A stretch of DNA of 14,340 bases from Dehalococcoidia bacterium UBA1328 (GTDB lineage: Bacteria > Chloroflexota > Dehalococcoidia > Lucifugimonadales > Lucifugimonadaceae), in contig DBTA01000055.1 of the NCBI GenBank assembly GCA_002306815.1, positions 1 through 14,340 of the forward strand, given 5' to 3'. The notes under the pieces were generated by a model. The model was not told the origin of the DNA, searched no databases, and was given only the letters and a program-made list of their open reading frames with translations. The first letter of the stretch is position 1. Each line of letters begins with the position of its first letter. This document shows positions 7,924 to 13,785 of this stretch, in pieces. The position numbers and the translations under genes are program-made.

Positions 7924-8496
7924 CTAGTTCCCGCTACTTTCCCAGAGAGTAACGTAAAAACCGCTCTTTCCGGTGATAAGCCCTGCGAGGTCCTGTTTCG
8001 TGCTTTCGCTGATTGATTCTCGTTCCTGCTTTATAAGTTTGAGGAGTTGGTCGTTCAACTCATTCAACGTCGATGTGGACAATCCACGACCGAACAGCTC
8101 CGTCGTCGCTTCTCTCAACTGATCCTCTTCGAAAGACAGCAGCGATCCCGCAAAGAACAGCACACCGACTGTTCCGCCGGGATCATTCGTGTCGTCTGGA
8201 ACATTTATGCCAAGCTCAGCGATAATCCGTTTTAGTGAGTTGGCTCTTACGACTGCTTCGACCTGCTGAGGTATGCTCATTAGCTCCATGAAACCCACGT
8301 CTTGGCGGCGAATCAACTTGGAAAAATCATCCTCGATTTTTGAGAAGAATTCTTCACCTAGAATGTTCGAAATCGACAAACTCAGAACGGCGGGACCACC
8401 GGGTCGATCTTCCCGAGCATCGATAGCGATAAATTCGCGTAGGTGAGGAAATATACAGAGCGTGATGTCGGCATTGTCGCGGCCAGTGTCAAACAT
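7924..8496 (-). CDS. Conserved-looking hypothetical protein, 190 aa
   Basis: I do not recognise this protein. It is 190 residues, soluble by appearance, with no signal peptide or membrane segment. The N-terminal half alternates strand-like and helix-like stretches (ITLCIFPHL, FIAIDA, AVLSLSISNIL). The middle holds a long probable helix starting at VEAVVRANSLKRIIAELG and a strand GVLFFAGSLLSF. The C-terminal part is charged and helical (LNELNDQLLKLIKQERESI) and may be a coiled coil. The ATG at 8496 is nine bases after the stop of the zinc-finger gene and lacks a ribosome binding site, suggesting translational coupling. The mscS gene follows 126 bases downstream. No function is offered. That it is a real gene follows from the tight fit between neighbours and its protein-like composition. 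Confidence 0.75.
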   Translation of the reverse strand: MFDTGRDNADITLCIFPHLREFIAIDAREDRPGGPAVLSLSISNILGEEFFSKIEDDFSKLIRRQDVGFMELMSIPQQVEAVVRANSLKRIIAELGINVPDDTNDPGGTVGVLFFAGSLLSFEEDQLREATTELFGRGLSTSTLNELNDQLLKLIKQERESISESTKQDLAGLITGKSGFYVTLWESSGN

Positions 8497-8505
8497 TAGA
8501 TAATT

Positions 8506-8958
8506 TTAGCTGGAATGAAAGCCTAAAAGCTCTTTGACTCGCTGGAAAATGCCGACCTTGTCACCACGACGTTCGCGGTGCCAAGTTCGCTCTGCGGTCG
8601 CTGCTCGTCGGAAGTTGGACTCGCGTTTACTCATGACGGCGCGGATTTTCTTGTCCTCGCTCTTATCAAGCCAGAATCCAGCGTCAGTCGGACACGATTC
8701 TATTTCGAGGTTGTAACCGCGGTATCGGAACCTAACCATGTTCTCGCCACAGTGAGGGCAGCAGTGGGCAACCTCGTGTTTTCCGTACTGGCGTTGACCT
8801 TTGACCATGTCGTCGCTCGCGGCGTTGTCTTCGAGAGAATCCATGGCATAAGTCGACATCCATACACCCCCACACTGGTCGCATTTTGAAGATTCCTCAC
8901 CAGAAGTTTTGGACTCCGATAGCACGGATTGGTCGATGGGGCATGTGAGTTGCGTCAA
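8506..8958 (-). CDS. zf-TFIIB-type zinc-ribbon protein
   Basis: 150 residues with two zinc-ribbon repeats of the zf-TFIIB kind. Repeat one: TCPID (Cys6, Asp9) paired with CDQCGGVW (Cys26, Cys29). Repeat two: CPHCGENM (Cys67, Cys70) paired with SCPTDAGFWLD (Cys89, with Asp in place of the last Cys). Asp-for-Cys swaps of this sort occur in the family and may still bind zinc. A basic, helical tail from about residue 105 (KRESNFRRAATAERTWHRERR) could contact nucleic acid or ribosomes. The molecular role of these proteins is unknown. The start is TTG at 8958, chosen because AAGGA lies eight bases upstream and because it includes the first zinc knuckle; no ATG in frame would do so. The gene is nine bases from the following hypothetical gene. 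Confidence 0.85.
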   Translation of the reverse strand: MTQLTCPIDQSVLSESKTSGEESSKCDQCGGVWMSTYAMDSLEDNAASDDMVKGQRQYGKHEVAHCCPHCGENMVRFRYRGYNLEIESCPTDAGFWLDKSEDKKIRAVMSKRESNFRRAATAERTWHRERRGDKVGIFQRVKELLGFHSS

Positions 8959-8966
8959 CTACAAAA

Positions 8967-8971
8967 TCCTT
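8967..8971 (-). promoter_or_regulatory. Ribosome binding site for the TTG-started zinc-ribbon gene
   Basis: AAGGA on the minus strand, eight bases from the TTG at 8958. It decides the start, because the first zinc-binding cysteine follows only five codons later. Confidence 0.5.
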
Positions 8972-9053
8972 ATACATGAGTGTGGTTCGAGATGAGATCC
9001 ATTCTCGATTGTACGTAACTAAGAACCAAATTGATTCTTTTCACTGTTTTCGA

Positions 9054-9557
9054 TTACTCGGGGTCAGATTCGACCAATTGATCTGATTTATCCATCGAGT
9101 AACGGAAATCACAGTGTGACGCGCCTTGCATGATCGTCTGAGTCCGGACGAGCTGTACTTCCGGATTGAAGCCTGAACAAAACTCGAAATCTCTTGTGCA
9201 GGAAAAAATCTCACCAAGATCGCCATAACCGAGTGATCGATACATCTCCGCGTACTTGCACCGACTTACGTCGAATGAATAACGGTCAGCGCTGCTTTCT
9301 AGAATCTCGACTTCCAAGGCGCCCTGTCGCCTCCACGCGTCCTTGTTCGCTACGTAATCTTCGAGGTTATTGGAGCCGATGTCTTTGGCGAATCTCGCTC
9401 CCTGCTCCCGAGCGATCTTTGAAATTGCGTTTCTGGCAATCTCGTTTGTACGCTCAACACCTATTTCTTTTTGGAATTCTCGTAGCAGCGGACCAAGCAC
9501 TAATGCTTCTACGTGTCGACGATCAATCAAATCCATCTGGTTAGGGTCAAAGACCAT
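9054..9557 (-). CDS. ATC hydrolase-family protein (L-2-amino-thiazoline-4-carboxylate hydrolase-like)
   Basis: 167 residues. The C-terminal half carries the family pattern: FDVSRCKYAEMYRSLG (Cys100), SCTRDF (Cys120) with a following GFNPEVQLVRTQT, and MQGASHCDFRY (Cys149). Those spaced cysteines and the RTQT...GA..CDFRY block are what I recognise as the L-2-amino-delta2-thiazoline-4-carboxylate hydrolase family, whose namesake opens the thiazoline ring on the way to L-cysteine in some pseudomonads. Most members have no assayed function and occur in species without that pathway, so the name should be taken as family membership only. The N-terminal half is helical and basic/acidic. The start ATG at 9557 has an excellent AGGAGA seven bases upstream (9565-9570). 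The gene lies 45 bases after the thiolase and 95 before the zinc-ribbon gene. Confidence 0.8.
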   Translation of the reverse strand: MVFDPNQMDLIDRRHVEALVLGPLLREFQKEIGVERTNEIARNAISKIAREQGARFAKDIGSNNLEDYVANKDAWRRQGALEVEILESSADRYSFDVSRCKYAEMYRSLGYGDLGEIFSCTRDFEFCSGFNPEVQLVRTQTIMQGASHCDFRYSMDKSDQLVESDPE

Positions 9558-9602
9558 ATGTTCGTCTCCTGACTGGGCGATATGGGATTGTTTAGAAGCC
9601 AG

Positions 9603-10799
9603 TTATTGCAGTGACACACCCATTGCCACGGCGCCACCACCGGCATGGCAGATCACGGCTAATCCGTGTGAACCACGCACCGCCTGCAATCCGTACAGCA
9701 GTGTGACGAGGATCCGCGCACCGCTCGCTCCAATCGGGTGTCCGAGGGCAATCGCTCCGCCTCGTGTGTTTACTCGGTCCCAGTCCCAATCCAGGGCTTT
9801 ACCGTTTGCAAGAACCTGCGCGGCAAAAGCCTCATTGACTTCAATGAGGTCGAAATCATCCAGAGATTGGCGCGTCTTTTCCAACAGATTTTTCACCGCC
9901 ATTCGAGGAGCATCAAATAGCATTCCTGGCTCATTAGCAGCGTGGGCATATCCAGTTATCCGAGCGATTGGAACGTCAACAGTCTCCATTGCGGATTGTT
10001 CGTCAGTTACAACCATCGCCGCGGCACCATCGCTGATCGAAGAGGCGTTTCCTGCAGTGACCGTATCGCCTGGTGGAAAGATCGTCGGTAGTTCAGAAAG
10101 ACCATCGAAGTTCGTATCCGCTCTCGGTCCTTCATCCGTGTCGATAACTGTGACCGACCCGCGACGACCTTTCACTTCAACAGGGGTGATTTCTGAATTG
10201 AACGTACCTTCCGCGGTTGCGGTCGAAGCGAGTCGATGACTTCTCTCAGCGAACTCGTCTTGTCGATCACGATCAATATCGTATTTTTCGCTGATCGCTT
10301 CAGCTGAACTGCCCATGTGACGGTTTTCGAACGGACACCAGAGGCCATCGTGGATCATCGAGTCGACCAGGTTTGTATCGCCCAATCGTTGCCCCGTTCG
10401 ACTGTTAATCAACAGATGAGGAGCCGCACTCATGTTCTCCATGCCGCCTGCTACCACCGCGGATGCTTCCCCGAGTTGCACTGCCTGGGCAGCCATAATC
10501 ACCGACTGCATGCCCGAAGCACAGGCTTTGTTGATCGTTAGCGCAGAAACAGAGTTTGGTATCTCAGCTCCAATTGCGGCTTGTCGTGCGGGCGTTTGGC
10601 CAAGACCGGCGGACAGCATGTTTCCGACGACGGTGTAGTCGATTTTGTCGGTGGTTAATCCAGAACGTTCGACAGCCGCTTTTATTGCGGTAGATCCAAG
10701 TTCGTTTGCGGGAGTTTTAGAAAGTCCACCCTGGAACTTTCCGAGCGGAGTTCTGGCAGCGCCCGTGATGAACACATCAGACTTGAGAGAGTTAACCAT
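9603..10799 (-). CDS. Acetyl-CoA C-acetyltransferase (thiolase)
   Basis: 398 residues, standard thiolase length. Thiolases of this type condense or cleave acyl-CoAs (acetoacetyl-CoA to two acetyl-CoA, or longer 3-ketoacyl-CoAs). Active-site elements: the acyl-carrying Cys93 in NKACASGMQS, the VNEAFAAQ block near 321-329, His354 in GGAIALGHPIGASGAR and the second cysteine, Cys384, in CHAGGGAVAM. That last block is usually CIGGGxG; here it has one extra residue, a small deviation that leaves the cysteine in place. The ATG at 10799 puts VFITGAARTPLGKF at the normal N terminus; AGGA lies 11 bases upstream. It is not next to a beta-oxidation or acetoacetate partner gene, so whether it works in breakdown or synthesis cannot be told from context. 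Confidence 0.94.
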   Translation of the reverse strand: MVNSLKSDVFITGAARTPLGKFQGGLSKTPANELGSTAIKAAVERSGLTTDKIDYTVVGNMLSAGLGQTPARQAAIGAEIPNSVSALTINKACASGMQSVIMAAQAVQLGEASAVVAGGMENMSAAPHLLINSRTGQRLGDTNLVDSMIHDGLWCPFENRHMGSSAEAISEKYDIDRDRQDEFAERSHRLASTATAEGTFNSEITPVEVKGRRGSVTVIDTDEGPRADTNFDGLSELPTIFPPGDTVTAGNASSISDGAAAMVVTDEQSAMETVDVPIARITGYAHAANEPGMLFDAPRMAVKNLLEKTRQSLDDFDLIEVNEAFAAQVLANGKALDWDWDRVNTRGGAIALGHPIGASGARILVTLLYGLQAVRGSHGLAVICHAGGGAVAMGVSLQ

Positions 10800-10843
10800 C
10801 GATAGAAAATATCCTGGATCAGCGAGCTATTGATGAAATCTCG

Positions 10844-10864
10844 GTCGAGTATAAATTGCTCGAC
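10844..10864 (-). other. Short hairpin downstream of RNase D
   Basis: GTCGAG and CTCGAC form a perfect 6-bp stem around a 9-base AT-rich loop in the RNase D-thiolase gap. No run of T follows on the minus strand, so it is a weak terminator candidate at best. Confidence 0.25.
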
Positions 10865-10880
10865 GCGGCGATGCACTTTG

Positions 10881-12026
10881 CTAAGCAGGAACCACTCGGA
10901 CGCTGAGTCCATCTGCTGTGAGAGCAATTTTCCCGCTTTTCAGCGCCAGAGCATCTTTACCATAGATTTCCCGTCGCCAGCCGGAGAGTGCTCTGACATC
11001 TGGATTGTCTTCGGTGGCGATTCGATCGAGTTCCTTTCGATTCGCAATTAACTGCGCGGCTACTCCGTTCTCATCGCTGCGGAGTTTTAACAGAGCCTGA
11101 AGCAGTGCAACCAAAGTTTCGTGACCTCGAAACTGGTCACGTCCTTTTTCTGGACTCGGGCACTCTTCTTCTGGCAGATCAACTCCGACTTTCACGGCGG
11201 CCAAAAGAGCTTTTCCGTCTTTCCCATGCGCAAATCGTTCGTTGATGCCGCGTACTCGTTCAAGGTTTGCAGGGGTTTGAGGGGCATTTAGCGAAATTTC
11301 AGCTAGAGCTTCGTCTCGACATACCCAGCCTTTAGGGATATTTCGATTCTGAGCTTTGATTTCGCGCCATGCCGTAATTTCACGAAGGATTCCTAGAGCT
11401 CGAGGGGTGGGGCGGCGTAATCGAACCTTTCTCCAAAGTTCGCGTGGATTCAATTCGTAAATATCTTTGTTTCGGAGATGTCCCATTTCCTCATGTGCCC
11501 AGGAGGTGCGTCCTGATCTTTCCAGTTCATCCCACAAGCGATCGTAGATTTTGATCAGGTGGGTTACGTCGCCTATCGCGTACTCGACCTGTTCGTCAGT
11601 AAGTGGTCTCCTGGACCAGTCGGTCATCTGTGATCGTTTATCGATCGTTTCACCAGCGATTTTCTGGACGAGAGTTGCATACGCTGGCTGGTCACCGTAA
11701 CCACTGACCATGGCTGCTATTTGCGTGTCGAATACTGGAGCTACCATCTCTCCGGTAGCGTTGAACATAATTTGCATATCCTGACTCGCCGAGTGGAAGA
11801 CCTTGAGGACTTTCTCGTTTTGGAGCAGATCAAATACTGGTTCGAGATCAATTCGATCAGCCAGAGGGTCGATTGCAACAGCCTCGTCGCGAGTTGCGAT
11901 CTGAATTAAACAGAGGATTGGCCAGTAAGTTTTTTCTCGAATGAATTCTGTATCGACGGTGATGAAGTCCGACGTTGCGGCTTGATCGCAAAATTCGGCG
12001 ACATCAGAGGAGTTAGTAATAAGCAC
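10881..12026 (-). CDS. rnd: Ribonuclease D
   Basis: 381 residues, close to E. coli RNase D (375). A 3'-to-5' exoribonuclease that trims tRNA precursors and other stable RNAs. The DEDDy exonuclease domain is intact: Asp25 and Glu27 in TVDTEF, Asp83 in FHSASQDMQ, and Tyr149 with Asp153 in YAIGDVTHL. Two helical HRDC regions follow, one from about 206 to 285 (PTPRALGILREI...NIPKGWVCRDEAL...), the second from about 300 to the end (ending LSGWRREIYGKDALAL). The start is GTG at 12026. It places LITNSSDVAEFC at the family N terminus and is only a few bases after a TATACC motif, so a leaderless or very short leader transcript is possible. No strong ribosome binding site is present. The thiolase gene begins 81 bases downstream. 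Confidence 0.95.
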   Translation of the reverse strand: MLITNSSDVAEFCDQAATSDFITVDTEFIREKTYWPILCLIQIATRDEAVAIDPLADRIDLEPVFDLLQNEKVLKVFHSASQDMQIMFNATGEMVAPVFDTQIAAMVSGYGDQPAYATLVQKIAGETIDKRSQMTDWSRRPLTDEQVEYAIGDVTHLIKIYDRLWDELERSGRTSWAHEEMGHLRNKDIYELNPRELWRKVRLRRPTPRALGILREITAWREIKAQNRNIPKGWVCRDEALAEISLNAPQTPANLERVRGINERFAHGKDGKALLAAVKVGVDLPEEECPSPEKGRDQFRGHETLVALLQALLKLRSDENGVAAQLIANRKELDRIATEDNPDVRALSGWRREIYGKDALALKSGKIALTADGLSVRVVPA

Positions 12027-12075
12027 TCAACCGGTATACACCACTAAACAAACAAACGCTATTGGCAAATAACAT

Positions 12076-12300
12076 TTATCTGGTGAACCGAGGTCGATAT
12101 TGTATTGCTTCGGCAACGTGTTGAGTGAGATTTTCCGACGAGTCAGTAAGGTCGGCTATTGTCTGCGCAACCTTTGACACGCTGTGTAAACCACAAACCT
12201 AGAGACTCAACTGTTCAATTGCCATTTGCATGAGAGAACTTGTCGAATATTCAACCTTGCAGTGATTCCAAATGCAGTCCCCGATTGTATGAACAATTAA
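12076..12300 (-). pseudogene. Remnant of a comM/yifB Mg-chelatase-like ATPase (C-terminal end)
   Basis: This 337-base gap has no intact gene, but one minus-strand frame reads as a decayed ComM/YifB C terminus. From about 12270: NHCKVEYSTSSLMQMAIEQL, then SL, an in-frame TAG (12199-12201), VCGLHSVSKVAQTIADLTD, SSENLTQHVAEAIQYR and PRFTR, ending in TAA at 12076-12078. Intact family members read ...LSARAYHRILKVARTIADL...HLAEAIQYR. The SARAYH positions are present at the right length but scrambled by substitutions and the stop. A TGA at 12301-12303 closes the readable part, and the ATPase domain is missing. ComM is a DNA helicase that aids branch migration in natural transformation. Here only a fossil remains between cobW and RNase D; a working copy may exist elsewhere. 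The match rests on my recall of family motifs, without an alignment. Confidence 0.75.
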
Positions 12301-12363
12301 TCACTGCGTTAGGTGGAATCTCGATAACACTACAGAGTCCTCTCGTCATATCAGACAATGTGG

Positions 12364-13344
12364 CTATTCTGCAATGCAGGCCTTCAGTCCAGATTCGAGT
12401 TCATCCTTGTCGAGATTTCGCCCTATGAAAACGACTTTGTTAAAGCGCTGATCGTCCCCCCATGGCCGGTCAGTCTGCCCATCGAATATTGCGTGGACAC
12501 CCTGGAACACCACTCTGTCATCAACACCCTTGAAGCTTAAGACTCCCTTGGATCGGAAAATATCTGGTCCATGGTCGTGACCTAACTCGTGAGCCCAATT
12601 CTCCACTTTGTCTTCGTCAAGTTCACCTATGAATGTGATTCCAACTGAGGTAATTCCTTCAGCGATACCACACTCGTCATCATCGTCAGTCATTAGGTTT
12701 GGATGTGTGGCAAGGATTCTATCTACCTCGAATGCACCTAGTTCCAGGATGTCGTCCATCTTTGCCGCAGACTTTTGCGTTCGGTGTATTTTGGCGAGCG
12801 CATTGATTTGCCTGACTGCACTTTCAAGTTTCAGCAATTCGGATTCTGAGGCAAGGTCTGTTTTGTTCAGAAGTACAACGTCTGCGAATCCGATTTGCTC
12901 TCGCAACTCTTCCCGTTCGTCAATGTGCAGCCAGACGTGTTTGGAATCAACAAGTGTGACGATACCGTCAAGTCGAACTTGTTCTTTCAGGTAGTCGTCC
13001 ATGATGAACGTCTGGGCCACGGGGCCAGGATCGGTCAGTCCACTTGTCTCAATGAGAATGTAATCGAATTTGTCGCTTCGTTTGAGCAACTTGCGCAAGG
13101 CGACCATTAGGTCCCCGCGAACCATGCAACAAAGGCAACCGTTGTTCATTTCAACGATTTCTTCCGCTTCACTCACGACCAGATCTCGATCGATTGAAAG
13201 CTCGTTATATTCGTTCTCAATCACGGCGATGCGCTTGCCATGATTCTCAGTAAGAATACGATTGACCAACGTTGTTTTACCCGAGCCTAAAAATCCGGTG
13301 AGTACGGTAACAGGCACTCGTGCGTCGGTCTCAACAGTATCCAT
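12364..13344 (-). CDS. COG0523/CobW-family GTPase, putative zinc metallochaperone
   Basis: 326 residues. G3E-type P-loop GTPase of the COG0523 group. Walker A GFLGSGKTT at 17-25, the invariant CxCC metal site in NNGCLCCMVRGDL (Cys70, Cys72, Cys73), the ETSGLTDPGP switch near 99-108, NKTD guanine-specificity motif at 160-163, and a C-terminal CobW_C domain (GVLSFKGVDDRVVFQGVH, about 267-284). Between the domains, an acidic DDDDEC run (220-225) and HDHG (256-259) could add metal contacts; many relatives have a His-rich loop here. Members include cobalamin CobW, nitrile hydratase activators and Zur-regulated zinc chaperones. The neighbouring znuA and cysteine-free DUF5679 gene favour the zinc role. 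The ATG at 13344 has AGGAG six bases upstream (13351-13355). Confidence 0.93.
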   Translation of the reverse strand: MDTVETDARVPVTVLTGFLGSGKTTLVNRILTENHGKRIAVIENEYNELSIDRDLVVSEAEEIVEMNNGCLCCMVRGDLMVALRKLLKRSDKFDYILIETSGLTDPGPVAQTFIMDDYLKEQVRLDGIVTLVDSKHVWLHIDEREELREQIGFADVVLLNKTDLASESELLKLESAVRQINALAKIHRTQKSAAKMDDILELGAFEVDRILATHPNLMTDDDDECGIAEGITSVGITFIGELDEDKVENWAHELGHDHGPDIFRSKGVLSFKGVDDRVVFQGVHAIFDGQTDRPWGDDQRFNKVVFIGRNLDKDELESGLKACIAE

Positions 13345-13410
13345 AAGATTCTCCTGATCGGTGAAAGTGCGAGTACTGAAACGGATCGTGTCGGAGCTAA
13401 AATGAGTACC

Positions 13411-13454
13411 AATTCAAGCCTGCCACCTGGGTTCATTGGCGGCAGGCTTGAATT
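13411..13454 (-). terminator. Strong hairpin between the DUF5679 gene and cobW
   Basis: AATTCAAGCCTGCC (13411-13424) and its exact complement GGCAGGCTTGAATT (13441-13454) form a 14-bp perfect stem with a 16-base loop, starting two bases after the DUF5679 stop. Downstream on the minus strand there is only GGTACTCATTTTAG, no real U-run, so termination may be partial. It could equally protect an mRNA end or attenuate cobW. Confidence 0.55.
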
Positions 13455-13456
13455 GA

Positions 13457-13642
13457 CTATCCGATCAGTTTCTTTGCGATCTCGATATCAGCCTGACCGA
13501 GAATCCTGAAAACTTTACTGGTTGGATCTTCAGCAGCAACACCGCGTACGGCCGTCCGACCGTTTTTCATGGTGACCAATTCTGGATTTTTGATCTCAAC
13601 GACTTTCTTCAACTTGACTGAATACGCGGTCAATTTGTCCAT
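13457..13642 (-). CDS. Cysteine-free DUF5679-like small protein
   Basis: 61 residues from the ATG at 13642, chosen because AAGGGAG sits six bases upstream (13649-13655); the ATG at 13666 would add eight residues without a binding site. The core, TAYSVKLKKVVEIKNPELVT followed by MKNGRTAVRG and KVFRIL, matches my memory of DUF5679 zinc ribbons, which open AYCVKCK, share the TMKNGR block and close CPxCGTKMFRI. Here the first CxxC is SVKL (Ser, Leu) and the second is AAEDPT, so all four zinc ligands are gone while the rest is kept. A further helical tail (GQADIEIAKKLIG) is added. The function of DUF5679 is unknown. Lying between znuA and a COG0523 gene, this protein is best explained as a zinc-independent stand-in made when zinc is scarce, by analogy with cysteine-minus ribosomal proteins. 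That role is inference. Confidence 0.82.
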   Translation of the reverse strand: MDKLTAYSVKLKKVVEIKNPELVTMKNGRTAVRGVAAEDPTSKVFRILGQADIEIAKKLIG

Positions 13643-13648
13643 TTGAAT

Positions 13649-13655
13649 CTCCCTT
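13649..13655 (-). promoter_or_regulatory. Ribosome binding site fixing the DUF5679-like start
   Basis: AAGGGAG on the minus strand, six bases before the ATG at 13642. This favours the 61-residue form over one starting at 13666. Confidence 0.6.
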
Positions 13656-13677
13656 CGATGATTCATAAATTCTGTTT

Positions 13678-13695
13678 AGCTGTTTTAAAACAACT
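13678..13695. promoter_or_regulatory. Candidate operator: 18-base near-palindrome
   Basis: AGCTGTTTTAAAACAACT is symmetrical except for one base pair, with a perfect 12-base core TGTTTTAAAACA. It lies 36 bases upstream of the DUF5679-like ATG, where a repressor could cover the promoter. Its size and AT-rich core resemble Fur/Zur-type boxes in general form, but it does not match the Zur consensus sequences I know. No regulator gene is in the window. Confidence 0.4.
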
Positions 13696-13785
13696 GCTGT
13701 TCAGGTATCCCTACCACCGTGGGTACATCAATGTGAAATTGAATACCCAGGCGAAAAGATCTTTTTTGGTTCACGACCACTGGAA

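Noticed and set aside
8988..9007. Short hairpin CGAGA...TCTCG between the ATC-hydrolase-like and zinc-ribbon genes
   Set aside because: Only a 5-bp stem with no T-run; not supported as a terminator.
12301..12363. Further ComM-like fragments upstream in another frame (an IEIPP-like motif)
   Set aside because: The resemblance is too short and the spacing does not fit the family, so the pseudogene is not extended to include it.
12240..12540. Plus-strand open frames over the cobW end and the comM remnant
   Set aside because: They overlap clear minus-strand coding or fossil sequence, have no ribosome binding site and show no recognisable protein features.
13643..13666. Upstream ATG of the DUF5679-like gene
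   Set aside because: The strong AAGGGAG lies inside this extension and points to the ATG at 13642.
13754..13765. AAAAGATCTTTT palindrome between znuA and the DUF5679-like gene
   Set aside because: A perfect 12-base palindrome, but simple AT-rich symmetry of this length is common, and it is too far (about 112 bases) from the downstream start to be a convincing operator.
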